From: Pachyseris speciosa
Lineage: Eukaryota > Cnidaria > Anthozoa > Scleractinia > Pachyseridae
DNA: 64,000 nt
Direction: 5' to 3'
Assembly (NCBI GenBank): GCA_016490735.1
Contig: JAEMWC010000359.1
Span: forward strand, 317,501 to 381,500
Shown here piece by piece: positions 1 through 10,969 of this stretch (positions are counted from its first letter, which is position 1; each line of letters begins with the position of its first letter). Both the position numbers and the translations under genes were made by a program. The notes beneath the pieces are model-generated. The model worked only from the letters and a program-made list of their open reading frames with translations. It was not told the origin of the DNA and made no database searches.

Positions 1-2383
1 TCTGTGTTGGACCCATTCTTATAGCAAATTACATTTTAATATCCCCTCAATTTAAAAAAATAGATTCAAATGAAATTTACCGTAAGCTTAAGCTTATAAG
101 TTAAACATTGTTGTAAAAAGGTTTTTCCTCAGACTACCATTGTAAATAGGTGCCACAAACCAGAAGCGTAACACTTTGTAAAACTGCCAAATCTATTAAA
201 ACAATTATTTGCTAATCTTTCTTTGTTTTTTTAGACTGGTTCTTGGTCGGTTTTGACATAAACTTAAGTACTTGACGTCTTCAGAGTTATTTAGCCTAGG
301 TACTTTCCGCGTTTAGCGCGCACGTACACGAACTCGCACAAACAGCCGTGATTTTAAAACTTTTCTCTGTTTCTGCTGAATCTTTGACATACAATTTTTA
401 GCTTTATAAAATTGAATTAAATTATGTGAACCCCCATGCATTACAACCTCTGTGAAAACGTTGTTTGTAGTACAGTAATTTTTCAGATACAACAAAATGT
501 TTCGCCACTCAAATTAAACTTTTGTGTCGGAATCATGTAATTCATTAGGGTAATCCATTTGAAAGCACGAACTGTTCCAGCATTTGTTTATGCGCAACTA
601 TTTTTCTTAGGCCAATACTTTGAATAATGGCTTTATTGTACACTTTGTTATTGTCATAGGGAATTTAGTTCATGGACAGTATAAAATAAAGTTTTGATGT
701 CTGTGCGAATGAAGGTAACGTTTTAAGTTCCGGTTGAAAATAAAGTAATCATTTATTCCGTCACTGTTTAAGATACGTTTTTTTACCTTCAAATATCGTA
801 TTTAGTAAAATTACTGAGCTCGCATCGGTTGCCTTAAAAAACTTTAATTGTTTCATTTAATGTTAGCATTAATTTGATTTCATTCGCATTGCTGCAACTT
901 CTAGTTTAAGTTTTATAATTTCAAGAATTAAACAACACTTTTTAGGTGGGACGTGCATTTAAGTGTACCACAAACGCGCTTTTTTGTTTTTGTTTTGTTT
1001 TTTAACAAACAGCAACAACTATCTGTATCAACTTACCTTCTCAAGTATACATTGTCCCTGAGCAGACAGCAGCCATAAAAAAAAATTATTAAGAAAGTCG
1101 TCAAAAGTTCCGTTTAAAGAAAATGCAAGTCCAGTCCGTTGTCCAGTCCTTGGAATTTTTTTTCTAGCTAACCTTTTGTGGCGCGGCGTCGCAGTGAACA
1201 AAAAGCGCGCGAAAGTATAGCCTCGTTTTCGTTCTTTCCTCCAGGCCCTCTCCTCTGAAAAAAATCTTAAACATCGATCATCGCCAAAAGCAATTGAAAT
1301 TAGAAGAAACTGACAACGCCATCATAAAGAGCATACTCTCAAGCCTTAGGCAAAATTTTCTTTTATTCCTACCTCAAATGGTTGTTGAGCAGGAAGCTGA
1401 CAAACTTTTCAGTTAGATTTTCTACTGCCGCACTTTTTTAGGAAAAAGTAATCATGGCCATTTTTTAAAACACTATTTATTAAACTACAACTTCGCTTAA
1501 AAATATTCTTGGAGAAAGGTTTTAGTAAATTTTTAGAGCGAATATTAAACTTCGGTCCGTTCTGGTCACGTGACCGATGACGTCACAGCATTGAAAATCA
1601 CAAAAATGTATATTTCATAAAAATATTCACCCATATCCAAATTTTTGTTTCCTCGCGTTTAATGCAACGCGAGATAGCACTTGTACCCAGACTCCCACTT
1701 TTTGAAAATTGTATATACCTCCCTTAATATTTATATTTTGTTCGGTACCCGGGTAGTCCGAAATGGCTCACACCATTGTGCTTCAAACCACGTTGACTGC
1801 TTTTTCAATAACAAAATAATTTCGTCACAGTGAGCAAAAACGCACTTGTGAGCAAAGTCACGTGACAAATGACGTCATCGCCCTTAGTCTTGTACAATAA
1901 TTAGTTTATGGTAAGACTTATTTCTTGACAACATGGGGGTCTTGCTGCCCTCAAACTGACCAAGTTATTTGGGATTGACGATTTTCCAGCTTCAAAGGAT
2001 TCTGGGAAGGTTCTTATTATAATTATATATTGTTATTTAATTATTATTATTATTATAAAAGAAACACGCCGACTGGTCCAATATCAAAAGGTGGCCTCAA
2101 AATGACTTATTCTGTGGACGTAGAAAAATCACTGAAAGCTGCCTAGGTGTCTCAGTCACTATCGTTTCTCGGAGAATACTGACTGGTGGGCGTTCCTTGA
2201 TTACATGCTTAAAAAGTTGCAGTGATGACTTAAAATGTTGGGTCTGACACCTTTCTAGAAGAGCATCCTAGCTGTGTGGCAAGAACTTCATTCGAAAACT
2301 CCCCTTAACGGAGATGAAATGAAAGAAGAGATACTTTGGAATAACCGTTGAATATATGATTCATATATGATATATATGATTCA
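1..2383. other. Intronic or intergenic DNA without genes
   Basis: I see no coding exon here. The stretch is AT-rich with short homopolymer runs. The only structured signal is a composite motif present twice: GTCACGTGAC, 3 nt, TGACGTCA at 1565-1585 and at 1857-1877. It joins an E-box core (CACGTG) to a palindromic CRE at identical spacing. Given the downstream LRR exon on the + strand, this is probably intron or 5' flank of that gene. Confidence 0.5.
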
Positions 2384-2698
2384 TTTCATATATCATTCAC
2401 ACTCATTTCTTTCACGGGAACATATATGAACCCACAATTGACCTGCTTCCAACGTCAGTGGCTTCCTAGCCCAGTTGGTTAGAGCATCGCACCGGTAATC
2501 GCGAGGTCACGGGCTCAAACCCCGTTGAAGTCCTGAATTTTTTTTTCAAGCTTCCTTTCGCAACTGCATTAATTGCGTTCACAACTGCGAGGATCATTCT
2601 TCATTTGATTTCATTTCCGCAGTCCATATATGATTCATTTCATACATCATTCACACTCTTTTCTTTCACGGGAACATATATGAACCCAAAGTTGACCT

Positions 2699-2739
<41 letters not shown>

Positions 2740-2875
2740 ATCGCACCGGTAATCGCGAGGTCACGGGTTCAAACCCCGTTGAAGTCCTGAATTTTTTTCA
2801 GGCTTCCTTTCGCAACTGCATTAATTGCGTTCACAACTGCGAGGATCATTCTTCATTTGATTTTTCAAATGAATT
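2384..2875 (+). repeat. Tandem pair of tRNA-derived SINE-like units (period about 254 bp)
   Basis: Two near-identical units follow one another, the second offset by 254 bp (a landmark GGGAACATATATGAACCC begins at 2416 and 2670). Each has a 5' part, a tRNA-like head (about 2460-2535 and 2714-2788), a T-run and a body ending with the direct text CAACTGCGAGGATCATTC. The heads carry an A-box-like TAGCYCAGTTGG and a B-box-like GGBTCAAACC, so an internal Pol III promoter is likely. The anticodon region reads CCGGTAAT, an 8-nt loop in place of 7 with C rather than U before GGT, so the heads are derived from a tRNA-Thr(GGT)-like ancestor but are not good tRNA genes. A related single copy sits at about 58749-58900. 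Confidence 0.75.
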
Positions 2876-3070
2876 TTGTTTGGCAAACTAACTGGAACCG
2901 GCTCCATGATTACCGGCTTAATTAAACTGTTGTTTAACTTAATAGAAAGTCATTTAACCAATGAGGACTATGGAAATCCCATGTAATAACTTTAATCAAT
3001 GTTACCAAAGGGATCAATGTAAAAAGTGAAAACAGTTACTTAATACAGTGTTATGACTATTCGTTTGTAG

Positions 3071-3142
3071 GTACTTGAGTGAAAACCAGTTGATAGAGCT
3101 GCCCATAGGTGTCTTTGATCACAATAAGGGGCTGCGGGAGCT
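3071..3142 (+). CDS. Leucine-rich repeat exon 1 of 3 in the window (host gene)
   Basis: A 72-nt exon bounded by TTTGTAG on the left and GTAAGTGC on the right. Read with one leading base belonging to the previous codon, it gives YLSENQLIELP then IGVFDHNKGLRE, a typical 24-residue LRR (LxxNxLxxLPxGxFxxxxxL). The exon ends with CT, which is completed to a Leu codon by the G that starts each sister exon, so the exons are symmetrical (phase 2 at both ends) and can be added or lost without breaking the frame. One LRR per 72-nt phase-2 exon is the layout known from LGR-type receptors (glycoprotein-hormone and relaxin receptor families), and many other extracellular LRR proteins look similar. The signal peptide, membrane part and C-terminal domain lie outside the window, so the exact family is not decidable. 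Confidence 0.85.
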
Positions 3143-4528
3143 GTAAGTGCTTCTTTTGTTCAGTGCCAATCACCATTATTGCCATACAAACGACATGCAT
3201 GGTGAAGACGCTCCAGGAAATGCGCGATTAGTTGGTAGTCAGAAATTTGGGGACAATTCATATACATGGTTGCAAACTCAATTTTGTTTTCTCTCTATTC
3301 GCGAAGATGAGAATAAGATACTGCTATGTTTTATTTCAAGATTTCAAGTTCCATGTCCATAAAGCCTTATAGACTGCCAGCACCCTCTTTCTGGATAGTG
3401 GGGAGAAATAAGGAATGTTAGGAGACAAGTGAGCATAATTTGTAGCGCCGGAGATATTCATTAAAATCTCACATTCTGAGAGAAATAACCGTCTTAATTG
3501 TCAGTTGGCTCTGTTTCCTTTGTTCTTTTCAGGGGAATATATTACATAACCCCTCATTATTATTCACTGTCTGAAAAGTTGGTGGCGGCTTTGATTGTAA
3601 CAGGGGAGTGCGGGGCTGAAACAATAGCTGATAACAATATAGCAAAACAATGCAATATATATTTCCTCTGCTCATATTCCCCTGCTCATATCCCCCTACC
3701 CATATTCCCCTTGACTTAGTCCCCTGCTCATATTCCCCTGCTCATATCCCCCTGCTCATATTCCCCTCGACTTAGTCTCCCATCACTTGTAAACTCTAAA
3801 GAAAAAACAAACAAACACACAGGAAATGTCAAACAGTTACCCACCACGCGGTGGTCTCTCGTGTGTTAGCTGGTATCTAGTCACTGCTTCGTTTAGCAAC
3901 CTCTTCGTCGGCAACGACTTGCATACCGCGTTTTTACCCTTTCTCTCCTCCTTAACGTGTTCGTGGAGCTTACTCGCTGCAGCGACATTGGTAGCGGGTG
4001 GACCTTCAATCAATAAATCAGTTCCTCCGGTAGTGTTAAAATCCGAAACAGCAGTCTGAGCATCCTAGCTGTGAGTCTGCCTTGTCCCATTCACAAAGCA
4101 AATCCATCTTCACCATCGCTTATCGTTGTTTACAAACAGTACTAGGCGAGAGCTCACTTTTCTAAAAATTTAACGGCAGTCGTTTAGCTACGTGACTGTT
4201 GTGTACTAAACGCACTGTTTATGCAAAACTAACAAACATGTTTACCACGCATACTAGCAGACAAAACAAAACGTTTATACATATTGCTGTGTAAATAATA
4301 CAGAACTAAATTCAATCCCACTGTGTACCAGTATAACAAAACACGTTGTCTACGTATTGTCGCAAAAACAAAACCAAAAACCAAAAACCAAGAAAAACAT
4401 GTTAACAGTCGAAACCTCACCCCCAACAATCTACCATTAAAAGTATTTTTAAAATAAAACACCACCAAGTAGAAACTAAGTTATTCGTTATTTAATAGCT
4501 TTCTATTTATTTTAGAAAACATCACTAA
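3143..4528. other. Intron of the LRR gene, no genes seen
   Basis: No supported coding sequence. It holds a small pyrimidine-rich minisatellite at 3664-3780, listed separately. Confidence 0.5.
3664..3780 (+). repeat. CTGCTCATATTCCCC-type minisatellite
   Basis: A short tandem array of degenerate 12-16-bp units (CTGCTCATATTCCCC, CTGCTCATATCCCC, ACCCATATTCCCC). A higher-order repeat ends each group with CTTGACTTAGTC or CTCGACTTAGTC. Strand asymmetry is strong (pyrimidine-rich on +). Confidence 0.7.
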
Positions 4529-4680
4529 CTGACAAATAAGCATGTTATTTACCTGTCGCTCGTGGTTATGTGATATCTTAACCTAGCACCACCCCTCTGG
4601 CTACGCCCTCGGGGCGGTACCGGGTTGATATATCACATACCCCCTCGTTCCAGGTAAATAACCCTCACTAAGCTTGTCAG
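4529..4680. mobile_element. Small foldback MITE or hairpin
   Basis: Inverted arms face each other: GTTATTTACCTG near 4544 and CAGGTAAATAAC ending 4662, with a further match of TATGTGATAT to ATATCACATA inside. The pairing extends outward to CTGACAA (4529) and TTGTCAG (ending 4680). There is no coding capacity. The size and structure fit a MITE. A target-site duplication is not clear. Confidence 0.6.
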
Positions 4681-5304
4681 GATTTCAGAACGAGGTACTG
4701 TATCAGCGATGTAAATGTAGTTTACTAACCGTGAGAATACAGCTCAGGCAATTAAACAAAGCGAAAACACGTCATAGTTTCCTTAGAAGTTGCCAAGATA
4801 ACGGTTTTGAGGACATCACATGTCACTGTCACTGGAACCGCTGTTGGACCAAAGCAAAATCCTCAGTTCGTTAGAAAAAAGTCTTCTTCGCTTATTGGAC
4901 GTTAAGAAAACTCGTGATGATAAGAAAATTAAATTTTGTTAATTTGTGTCGGTCCGAATTCGACTAAGTTCGGCTCATAAAAAGATCGGTGTCTGAATCG
5001 GGCCTAAGTCTTTGTGGGCTCAGATTTACCTGTGCTATCTAATTCCCAGACATAAATTATCAAAAGCAAGTACTAGTTCCTCCTCTTGTGTACATCTTTC
5101 GTTAGTCTTTTGTAATATCTTGCTGAAACGGTTTTTTTTTTCCATTTGGCCGTTTTTACGATCGCAATTTTAATTGTAAATTATGGGCGTTGGATGGTTG
5201 GAATTTTAGATGCACTATACGGAATGTATGCCAAGCGTTATGCACTTGCCAGCCAATGTACAGAATATTTAACAGAAAGCGAAGGAGCGGGACCTCAAAT
5301 GACC
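4681..5304. other. No genes seen
   Basis: Intronic DNA without recognisable coding or repeat structure. Confidence 0.4.
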
Positions 5305-5577
5305 CAGGGGCACCCAACGAGCCATATCAACAAAAACCTGTAGAAACGCATTTCTAAGTACCTTATGGTGTTGGAAGTCGATCCATTTCAAGTGAAGTTT
5401 TCGTTAGCAGAAGAACGTGATCTGTTCGAATTTCTTATCTGAAATATTAATTGCCAGAAAATGTTAACGAGCAAAGATCTTCCTTTGAGAAAATGCTAGC
5501 TGAAATTAACTTTCCACGAACTTTCTATGGAAGTATTTTCTTTCCGAAAATGGTAGCTGACGTTCCTGGTAGCTGAT
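5305..5577 (+). mobile_element. hAT-like MITE (CAGGGGCACCC family), 3'-truncated copy
   Basis: Begins with the terminal repeat CAGGGGCACCCAACGAGCC and follows the complete copy at 12435-12872 for about 270 bp (shared landmarks AAGTACCTTATGGTG and TCTTCCTTTGAGAAAATG), then diverges. The right terminal repeat is missing, so the copy is truncated. Confidence 0.75.
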
Positions 5578-5854
5578 GGTGTGGATGGCGAAATGGCGTG
5601 GATACGGAATCGGCGTGAATAGCGATTATCATAATTAAAACGTAAATAAGTCACGGCTCACAACTAGCACATTTCTTACCTGCACTCCTATTGAGGTATG
5701 GAGGTCTGGCGGCCACACAGGAATAATACTAGAACACAAGGTACTACGAATAGCCAGCCCAGTAAGCATACCCAGCCTCAAAAGAAAATCCCCAAAACTA
5801 AAACCCGAAAGAGGAAAAACGTCAAAGGGAAAAGTAAAAGCTAAAGGGGAAACC
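5578..5854. other. Probable 3' flank or terminal region of the tyrosine-recombinase retrotransposon
   Basis: No coding sequence. It lies downstream of the recombinase stop codon on the minus strand. I could not identify the terminal repeats of the element here. Confidence 0.35.
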
Positions 5855-7218
5855 TTAGGAAGGAAGTAGACGTTTAGGGAAGGACGTAGCGGGAAACGCG
5901 GTGACGAAATTCTTTAAGTCATTAAAATCAAGATAAACCCGCGAGGCTTCTCGAGACTGAGGCAAGTAGGAATCTGAAGCAAGCAGGTCACAGGGGGCCC
6001 CAGCCCGGAGGACATCGGCTAGCTTAAGGTAATATAACGCAGTTTTTGAGTTCATCCAACCAACATGCGAGATAACATCTGCCAGCGGAGAGCCCGACAG
6101 GGCTAAGGTGACAGCGCAGCCTGAACGAAAACTATGAAGGGTTTCGCCATTGTCAATATGGGCATCCCGCAGATACTTTCTAAGGCGGGATTCGGCCGTA
6201 GAGCCTAAAAGTGGTTTGTCGACGATGTGGCCCTGTGGATTAGTGGCACGAAATAAATGGCCACTGGAGAGACTAATTCCCAATTCTTGAGCGATTGCTA
6301 CATAAGTCTCAATACCTTTAATAGGGCATAAAGTGGGATTAGGATGACGGCGCATTCCAAAAATATTGGAGGCGCCATCCCTAAGAGTCTTTCCCCATAT
6401 GTGATTGAACAAAAATCCATTATCATCTGGGAAGCGAGCGATTTCAGGCGTTTTGACTTGCCCTAGGTCACCTCCTCTATCTCCGGAGAAGAACAGGGTC
6501 TTGAAGAATGCTTGATCTTTAGCCGTAATAAAAATGTCGGTCGGCGTGAGAGAAGTGAGGAGAAGACGCTTTTCAAGATGACGTGAGAGTAAGAGTAGCT
6601 TGTCCAGGAAAATGGGAGAGGCTTGCTTGGGAGCTACCCGAGCCTGAAGTTGTTCAGTGGTAACCTCCTTTAGATACTGCTTGACCAGAAGATCAGTAGC
6701 CGGATTACCGAGCAAAAGAGTTCGGTTCCAGTCTCCTTGGCGTCCCACCTCGGAAAAGATAGAACGTAGCTTCCCAATATAGGAATCCACCGTGGAATAC
6801 GCAAGACGCAAAGGACATTGACAAAGGGATGTGCCCCGTTGACCAAGATAAGGGCATCCGGACTTATGAACTTGCGTCTTACCCTTGAGATCCTTAAACA
6901 CCAGGAACCGACAAACATCCAAGGGGTAGCATCGAAAAGGCTTTTTTGGCCTGGCAAAGCAAAAAGGAAGCTTTCTAGTTCCATCTTTAACGACTGCTTC
7001 TGCTTGGAATAGGCTGTTGACAAGTGACTTGATTGGAGGAAGTTAATACGGTCGTCAATAGCAGAGAGGTTAAAGGTAACGGGCGTCGGGGCCAGATTGT
7101 GCACACGTCGCCTGGAATAACCACAATTCTGGCAAAAACGGAAGGTATGATCGTTGGCATAATGGCAAGTTGGGCATGACACGGCAGGAACAAATAAGCG
7201 AGGGACAGGGGGAAGGCC
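5855..7218 (-). pseudogene. Tyrosine recombinase with N-terminal zinc ribbon (one frameshift)
   Basis: Integration enzyme of the YR retrotransposon. The frame opens directly after a splice-acceptor-like TTAG at 7220-7219. It first encodes a zinc ribbon (SCPTCHYAND with FCQNCG) and a helical region. Near 6910-6925 the reading shifts by one base into the catalytic frame, which runs to the stop at 5855. Catalytic landmarks are the first Arg in GDRGGDLGQ, the H-x-x-R box LHSFRSG, then SHVGW and the nucleophile Tyr in ALYYLK. There is no in-frame ATG before the zinc ribbon, so an internal start would lose it. Splicing from the leader exon at 12066-12200 would supply one, as both junctions are phase 0. 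The single frameshift makes this copy probably inactive. Confidence 0.85.
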
Positions 7219-7237
7219 CTAAGGAGAAAGTAAGAAT
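7219..7237 (-). promoter_or_regulatory. Candidate splice acceptor for the recombinase exon
   Basis: The minus strand reads CTTACTTTCTCCTTAG and then GGC. A pyrimidine-rich tract followed by AG stands exactly where the zinc-ribbon frame begins, in phase 0. Inferred from sequence only. Confidence 0.6.
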
Positions 7238-7399
7238 GATAAATAGTTGAATAAGCGAGAACTCATTTTATTAGATAACAAAATAGACGTCTACTTCGCT
7301 GCATACAGAATTCTATTTTATTGTTGTTGTTGTAGCTAATCACAGGAGATGGGTTAACAATGTTGTAAGAACGCTGCAAAAGAAGTTCACGAAACTATT

Positions 7400-9663
7400 T
7401 CATGGCAAAACTATGCGAAAAACCCATAAGTCCCAGGGAAGGGGCCAGGAAGAAGAAAAACCATGGGAAGAGGGAGAACAAACTATATCCGGTGTTCCTC
7501 GAGGTGCCAATAGGAAAGAGGGAAATGATTGAAGTAGAGGCCACCAAAATTTACGAGGCCGAACGTCAGGAACAACAAGAGAGCAAGTAATAGACTGGGT
7601 TTTAGCAAAGCGCAAAACTTGAGGAATGAGTACAATGGGAGGGAAAATGTAAGGGTTAGAAAACAGGTGACCATGACTAGCCTGAAGCTGAACAAAAACA
7701 TTGACCCCAGAACAACCAGGAGTTGGGTATGGAGAAAAGAAAGGAAGTGGGGAGCCATCCAAAGAGCATTGTACATTGGACGGCAAAGCCATCAAATCTG
7801 CAGAGTGACCAAGCCGGCCCCCAAACTTCACCTGAACCTGCGACCAGGCAGACGGAGATAACTTGGCATCCTGCAGAGACAAAACTCGCGAAGGGGGTCC
7901 GCAGGATTAAGGGGAGAGGGAATATAACAAAGGTTGAGATGAATATTAGTTCTACTGACAACCCAAAACAGCTTCTTAAGAGCGTTAGAGAGGGCATGTG
8001 ACTTTGCACCCTGAGACTGCCAAGACCTAATGAGAACTTGGCTATCAGTAAATACGTCTACCCAGCTGTCACGGAAAGATAAGGCCTCTAGAGCATTGAC
8101 AAGGGCTAATGTCTCCTTGACATTTATGTGAAGACCGCGTTGATCCGCAGGCCAGTAATCGCGTATCATGGCGTCATGGGCGTTGGGACCAAGGGTGCAC
8201 GCCCAAGCGAAGGAAGAAGCATCAGAAAATAATTTAACTTGATGATGAAGCTCTTGGCGCCAAGGGAGGTAAGCAGTCCAAGATTCAAGGAACAACCAAT
8301 GTTGAATTTTGTCTTTTAAAGACCCTGAAACAGAAATTGGACGAGAAGAGCGGAGACCTTTTGCAATAGCAATGTTGAGCTCATTAATGAAGAGGCGAGT
8401 TCCCGGGACCGCAAGGGCAAAAGACATGTACTTCCCAGATAAACGCTGAAGGGTTTTGACGTCCGTGGAGCTACAGCTAAGAACATGGCGGGTGAGAGAG
8501 AGACACTTTTGCTTCTTTTCCTGGATAAGCAAAAAGGCCTGACGAACCGAATCTACCAAAAAGCCAAGGTAAGGGACAACCTGCCTAGGGGTGAGGATGG
8601 ATTTTTTAAGGCCAAGAAAGTATCCCAGACTAATGAGGGTATGACAAACTATAAAAATTGCGGATGATGCCCGAGCAAGGGATTTCTCCCGTTGCGAGGA
8701 GAGTGGGGCATAAGCTGGGGCCTTGATGGATAGCTGGATTTCCCCTGTGTGGCGATCATCGATGTACAACGAGCAAGGTATAAGAACAGAACGAAAGTAA
8801 TGAGAGGCGAGAAGCCCAATAGAATGGTAGATGTATGCCGAGGATTTCCAGCCGAAGGGTAGAGTATTACTAGTAAAAAACCATCCACCCCATTGAAAAC
8901 CAAAATAGGTACGACTCTCTGGGCAAAGCAAGACATGATCGTACCCGGATTTGTCATCACACACTGACTGGAAAGAAGAAGGGGTAACATAACGTGGCAG
9001 ACTAGAAAGAGAATCCAACTTAAAGGGTGTGTCCTTGATCCATAAATTAAGAAAGCGATTATCATTGCACAGACGCGGCTTTGTCTCTTCCACTGTTAAG
9101 GGTAAAACCAGATAAGGAGGGTCAACGTGACCCACTTTTCCCCAAAGGGAGATTGCCCCGGATGCTAGGCGAGCGATAATAGTGTCCGAGATAAACTTAG
9201 AGAAGGGCTTACAAGAGATGGCATTAGGAAAGGTCTTACGCGGGGGAAAACCAGAGTCAAAGTTTTCCCCCTTATATTGGCCCTTGAAGGGTCGAAAAAA
9301 TTCGTGTATGTCAACACAGTTTTTGATCCAATGCAAAATCTTGTGAGTGAGTTCGAATGGAGCACACTTGGAGATACGTTCCCAGGCAGGAAAGCAATTG
9401 TGGAGATAACCTGCGACAAAGGTTTCCGGATCTCGAAACGCGAGCATAGAAGGGTCTCCAAGGGCATGGCCATCAAGAACTGCTTCCACAAATTCCATAG
9501 AGACATGACAATTGTTATCTGTCATCCCCTGAGCCATCCCAAGAGGTGAGTTATCAAACTTGACCCAACGTACCGAAGGTCTGGGTACACTTTCTGGGTT
9601 AAAACCAGAAGTAACTTCCCATTCCGGAAAGGTATAGGCGAGCTTAAAGCGCTTGGCAGGGGA
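7400..9663 (-). pseudogene. Reverse transcriptase / RNase H of the YR retrotransposon (one frameshift)
   Basis: Copies the element's RNA and removes the template strand. The frame is open from 9663, right after TTTTAG, through a segment starting SPAKRFKLAYTFPEWEV that precedes the first ATG (9537). RT motifs include GKVGHVDPPYLV, the palm TLPFGWKSSAYIYHSIG and the active site YIDDR. RNase H follows, with LFSDASSFAW, the Glu in VKETLALV and FTDSQVLI, and then NPADP. At about 7885-7900 the frame slips by one base and continues as LSLQDAKLSP, with PFFSPYPTPG and VVPDVRPRKFWWPLL, the conserved C-terminal extension in these elements, to a stop at 7400. The size and domain order are normal, and the frameshift is the only obvious lesion. 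Confidence 0.88.
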
Positions 9664-9682
9664 CTAAAAGAAAAGAAAAAGT
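9664..9682 (-). promoter_or_regulatory. Candidate splice acceptor for the RT exon
   Basis: The minus strand reads TTTTTCTTTTCTTTTAG and then TCC. The tract is almost pure pyrimidine, and the RT frame is open in phase 0 from the next base, 42 codons upstream of the first ATG. This supports a spliced rather than an ATG-initiated RT message. Confidence 0.65.
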
Positions 9683-9883
9683 GAAAAAATTAAGGGAGGA
9701 GATGGCTCAAGGGATGACAGCTTCGAGCCTCAGTAATCCGAGAGGGAATTAGACTCCCTTTCAAAACTGTCATCCTAGAGCGGGGCGCAAATAGGGAGAG
9801 ATAAAGAAAAATTAATGGACTCTAGGACAATATAATTTTATTAACCAGGAAATTTAGAGGGAGATACAAGAAATAAGAGAGGT
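9664..9883 (-). other. Spacer between gag and RT
   Basis: 220 bp without coding sequence, probably intronic in an RT transcript. The + strand at 9701-9720 repeats in inverted orientation the text around the RT ATG (9519-9538), with one mismatch in 20. A second short inverted piece, CTGTCATCC, lies near 9769. Confidence 0.5.
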
Positions 9884-10420
9884 CTACTTATTAACGCCAC
9901 GAACCCGCCTAGAATACGGGGTGTAGCGGTTTACAAATTGGCTACGACGAAAACATCTATTAGCAAAGTGGCCAGGGATGCCACAATAGAAACATACGAG
10001 ACGCTGGGGCCTGGAGAACCCTCTACCAGAAGAACCAGGCAGATTCTGATTAACGGCGGGAACTCGTTGAGTGGGTTCTGAACGAAGCGACTTGTCCACC
10101 TTCGAGATGCGGTCTAAAACCTGCGTATACTCTTTATCGGCAAACAGAGCAATAAAGTAAGCTTGAAATACTCTATCCGACTTGTGAAGGTGACTTCTTA
10201 ACGTCTGAGAGGCAACGGCAAGGAACGACGCTTTTGAATGGTTGACTTGCTTCACCTGCGAGGCCAATGATTCAGCCAGGGACAGTGCAGTGTACTTGTC
10301 GAAATCGGCTACGTTTCTATGGCCGTACGTGGATAGACGGGTTATTTGGCCCTCAACATTACCCTTCTGTTGGCTTTCGAGAAGCTCAATACGTTTTCTT
10401 AGCTGCTGGATAGTATCAGT
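9884..10420 (-). CDS. Gag exon 2: coiled coil and CCHC zinc knuckle
   Basis: Structural protein of the YR retrotransposon. From the acceptor at 10421-10423 the frame reads TDTIQQLRKRIELLESQ, a short amphipathic coiled-coil segment. It continues through a helical region (about residues 40-120 of the exon) to one zinc knuckle, CFYCGIPGHFANRC (C-x2-C-x4-H-x4-C), and a basic tail ending at 9884. The 178 codons contain no methionine, so this cannot be an ATG-initiated gene. It must receive its start by splicing, and the exon at 12066-12200 fits in phase 0. No frameshift or stop is present. Length and zinc knuckle are usual for Gag of this element type. Confidence 0.85.
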   Translation of the reverse strand, partial: TDTIQQLRKRIELLESQQKGNVEGQITRLSTYGHRNVADFDKYTALSLAESLASQVKQVNHSKASFLAVASQTLRSHLHKSDRVFQAYFIALFADKEYTQVLDRISKVDKSLRSEPTQRVPAVNQNLPGSSGRGFSRPQRLVCFYCGIPGHFANRCFRRSQFVNRYTPYSRRVRGVNK

Positions 10421-10440
10421 CTGGCACAAATAAAGAACAA
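10421..10440 (-). promoter_or_regulatory. Candidate splice acceptor for gag exon 2
   Basis: The minus strand reads TTTGTTCTTTATTTGTGCCAG and then ACT, a good polypyrimidine tract with a CAG. The gag frame continues in phase 0. Confidence 0.7.
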
Positions 10441-10969
10441 AGGAATGTAAATAAATGGATTTATATGCAACGAAAAGACATTGAATTCACTGAAAGCGCT
10501 CAAATTTTATAAGTGTGAATCTGGAGATAGGCGTCAAAGAGGGCGCAGAGAAACATTTGCATTGCATAAGACACAAACAGTATCCAGAAAGCAAAGAAGA
10601 AGAACATGTAAGTAAAATGATATGAACAAACTTGAGCGCGATCGGTGAGGAGAAAGCAGAAGATACAATACTTAAGACGGAAGATATTCTAACATCGAAA
10701 ATGGAGTAAAAAATAATACAACATTTTAGCGGGAAAAACAAGCGAAACTGCAAGGTAAATAGTAATATGAAGTCTCATACCGAGAAATAAACAAAATAAA
10801 CAAAAACAGGAAATAATCGTATTTCCAGCCAAAAACATGAATGCACAAATCAGATATCTGGTGCTGTGCCCGAAGACATCTACAAACCGATATCGGTAAA
10901 AGAGGCACGAAATAATAAAACATCAGGAGTAAGAAAAAAAATATGAATCCAATCGGATAAATTAACGCT

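Noticed and set aside
2460..2788. Two functional tRNA-Thr genes
   Set aside because: The anticodon loop has 8 nt, the base before the anticodon is C, the stems are imperfect, and both sit in a repeated unit with a SINE-like body.
9521..9537. ATG at 9537 as the true start of RT
   Set aside because: The same frame is open upstream with protein-like codons back to a strong acceptor at 9664, so the ATG is internal.
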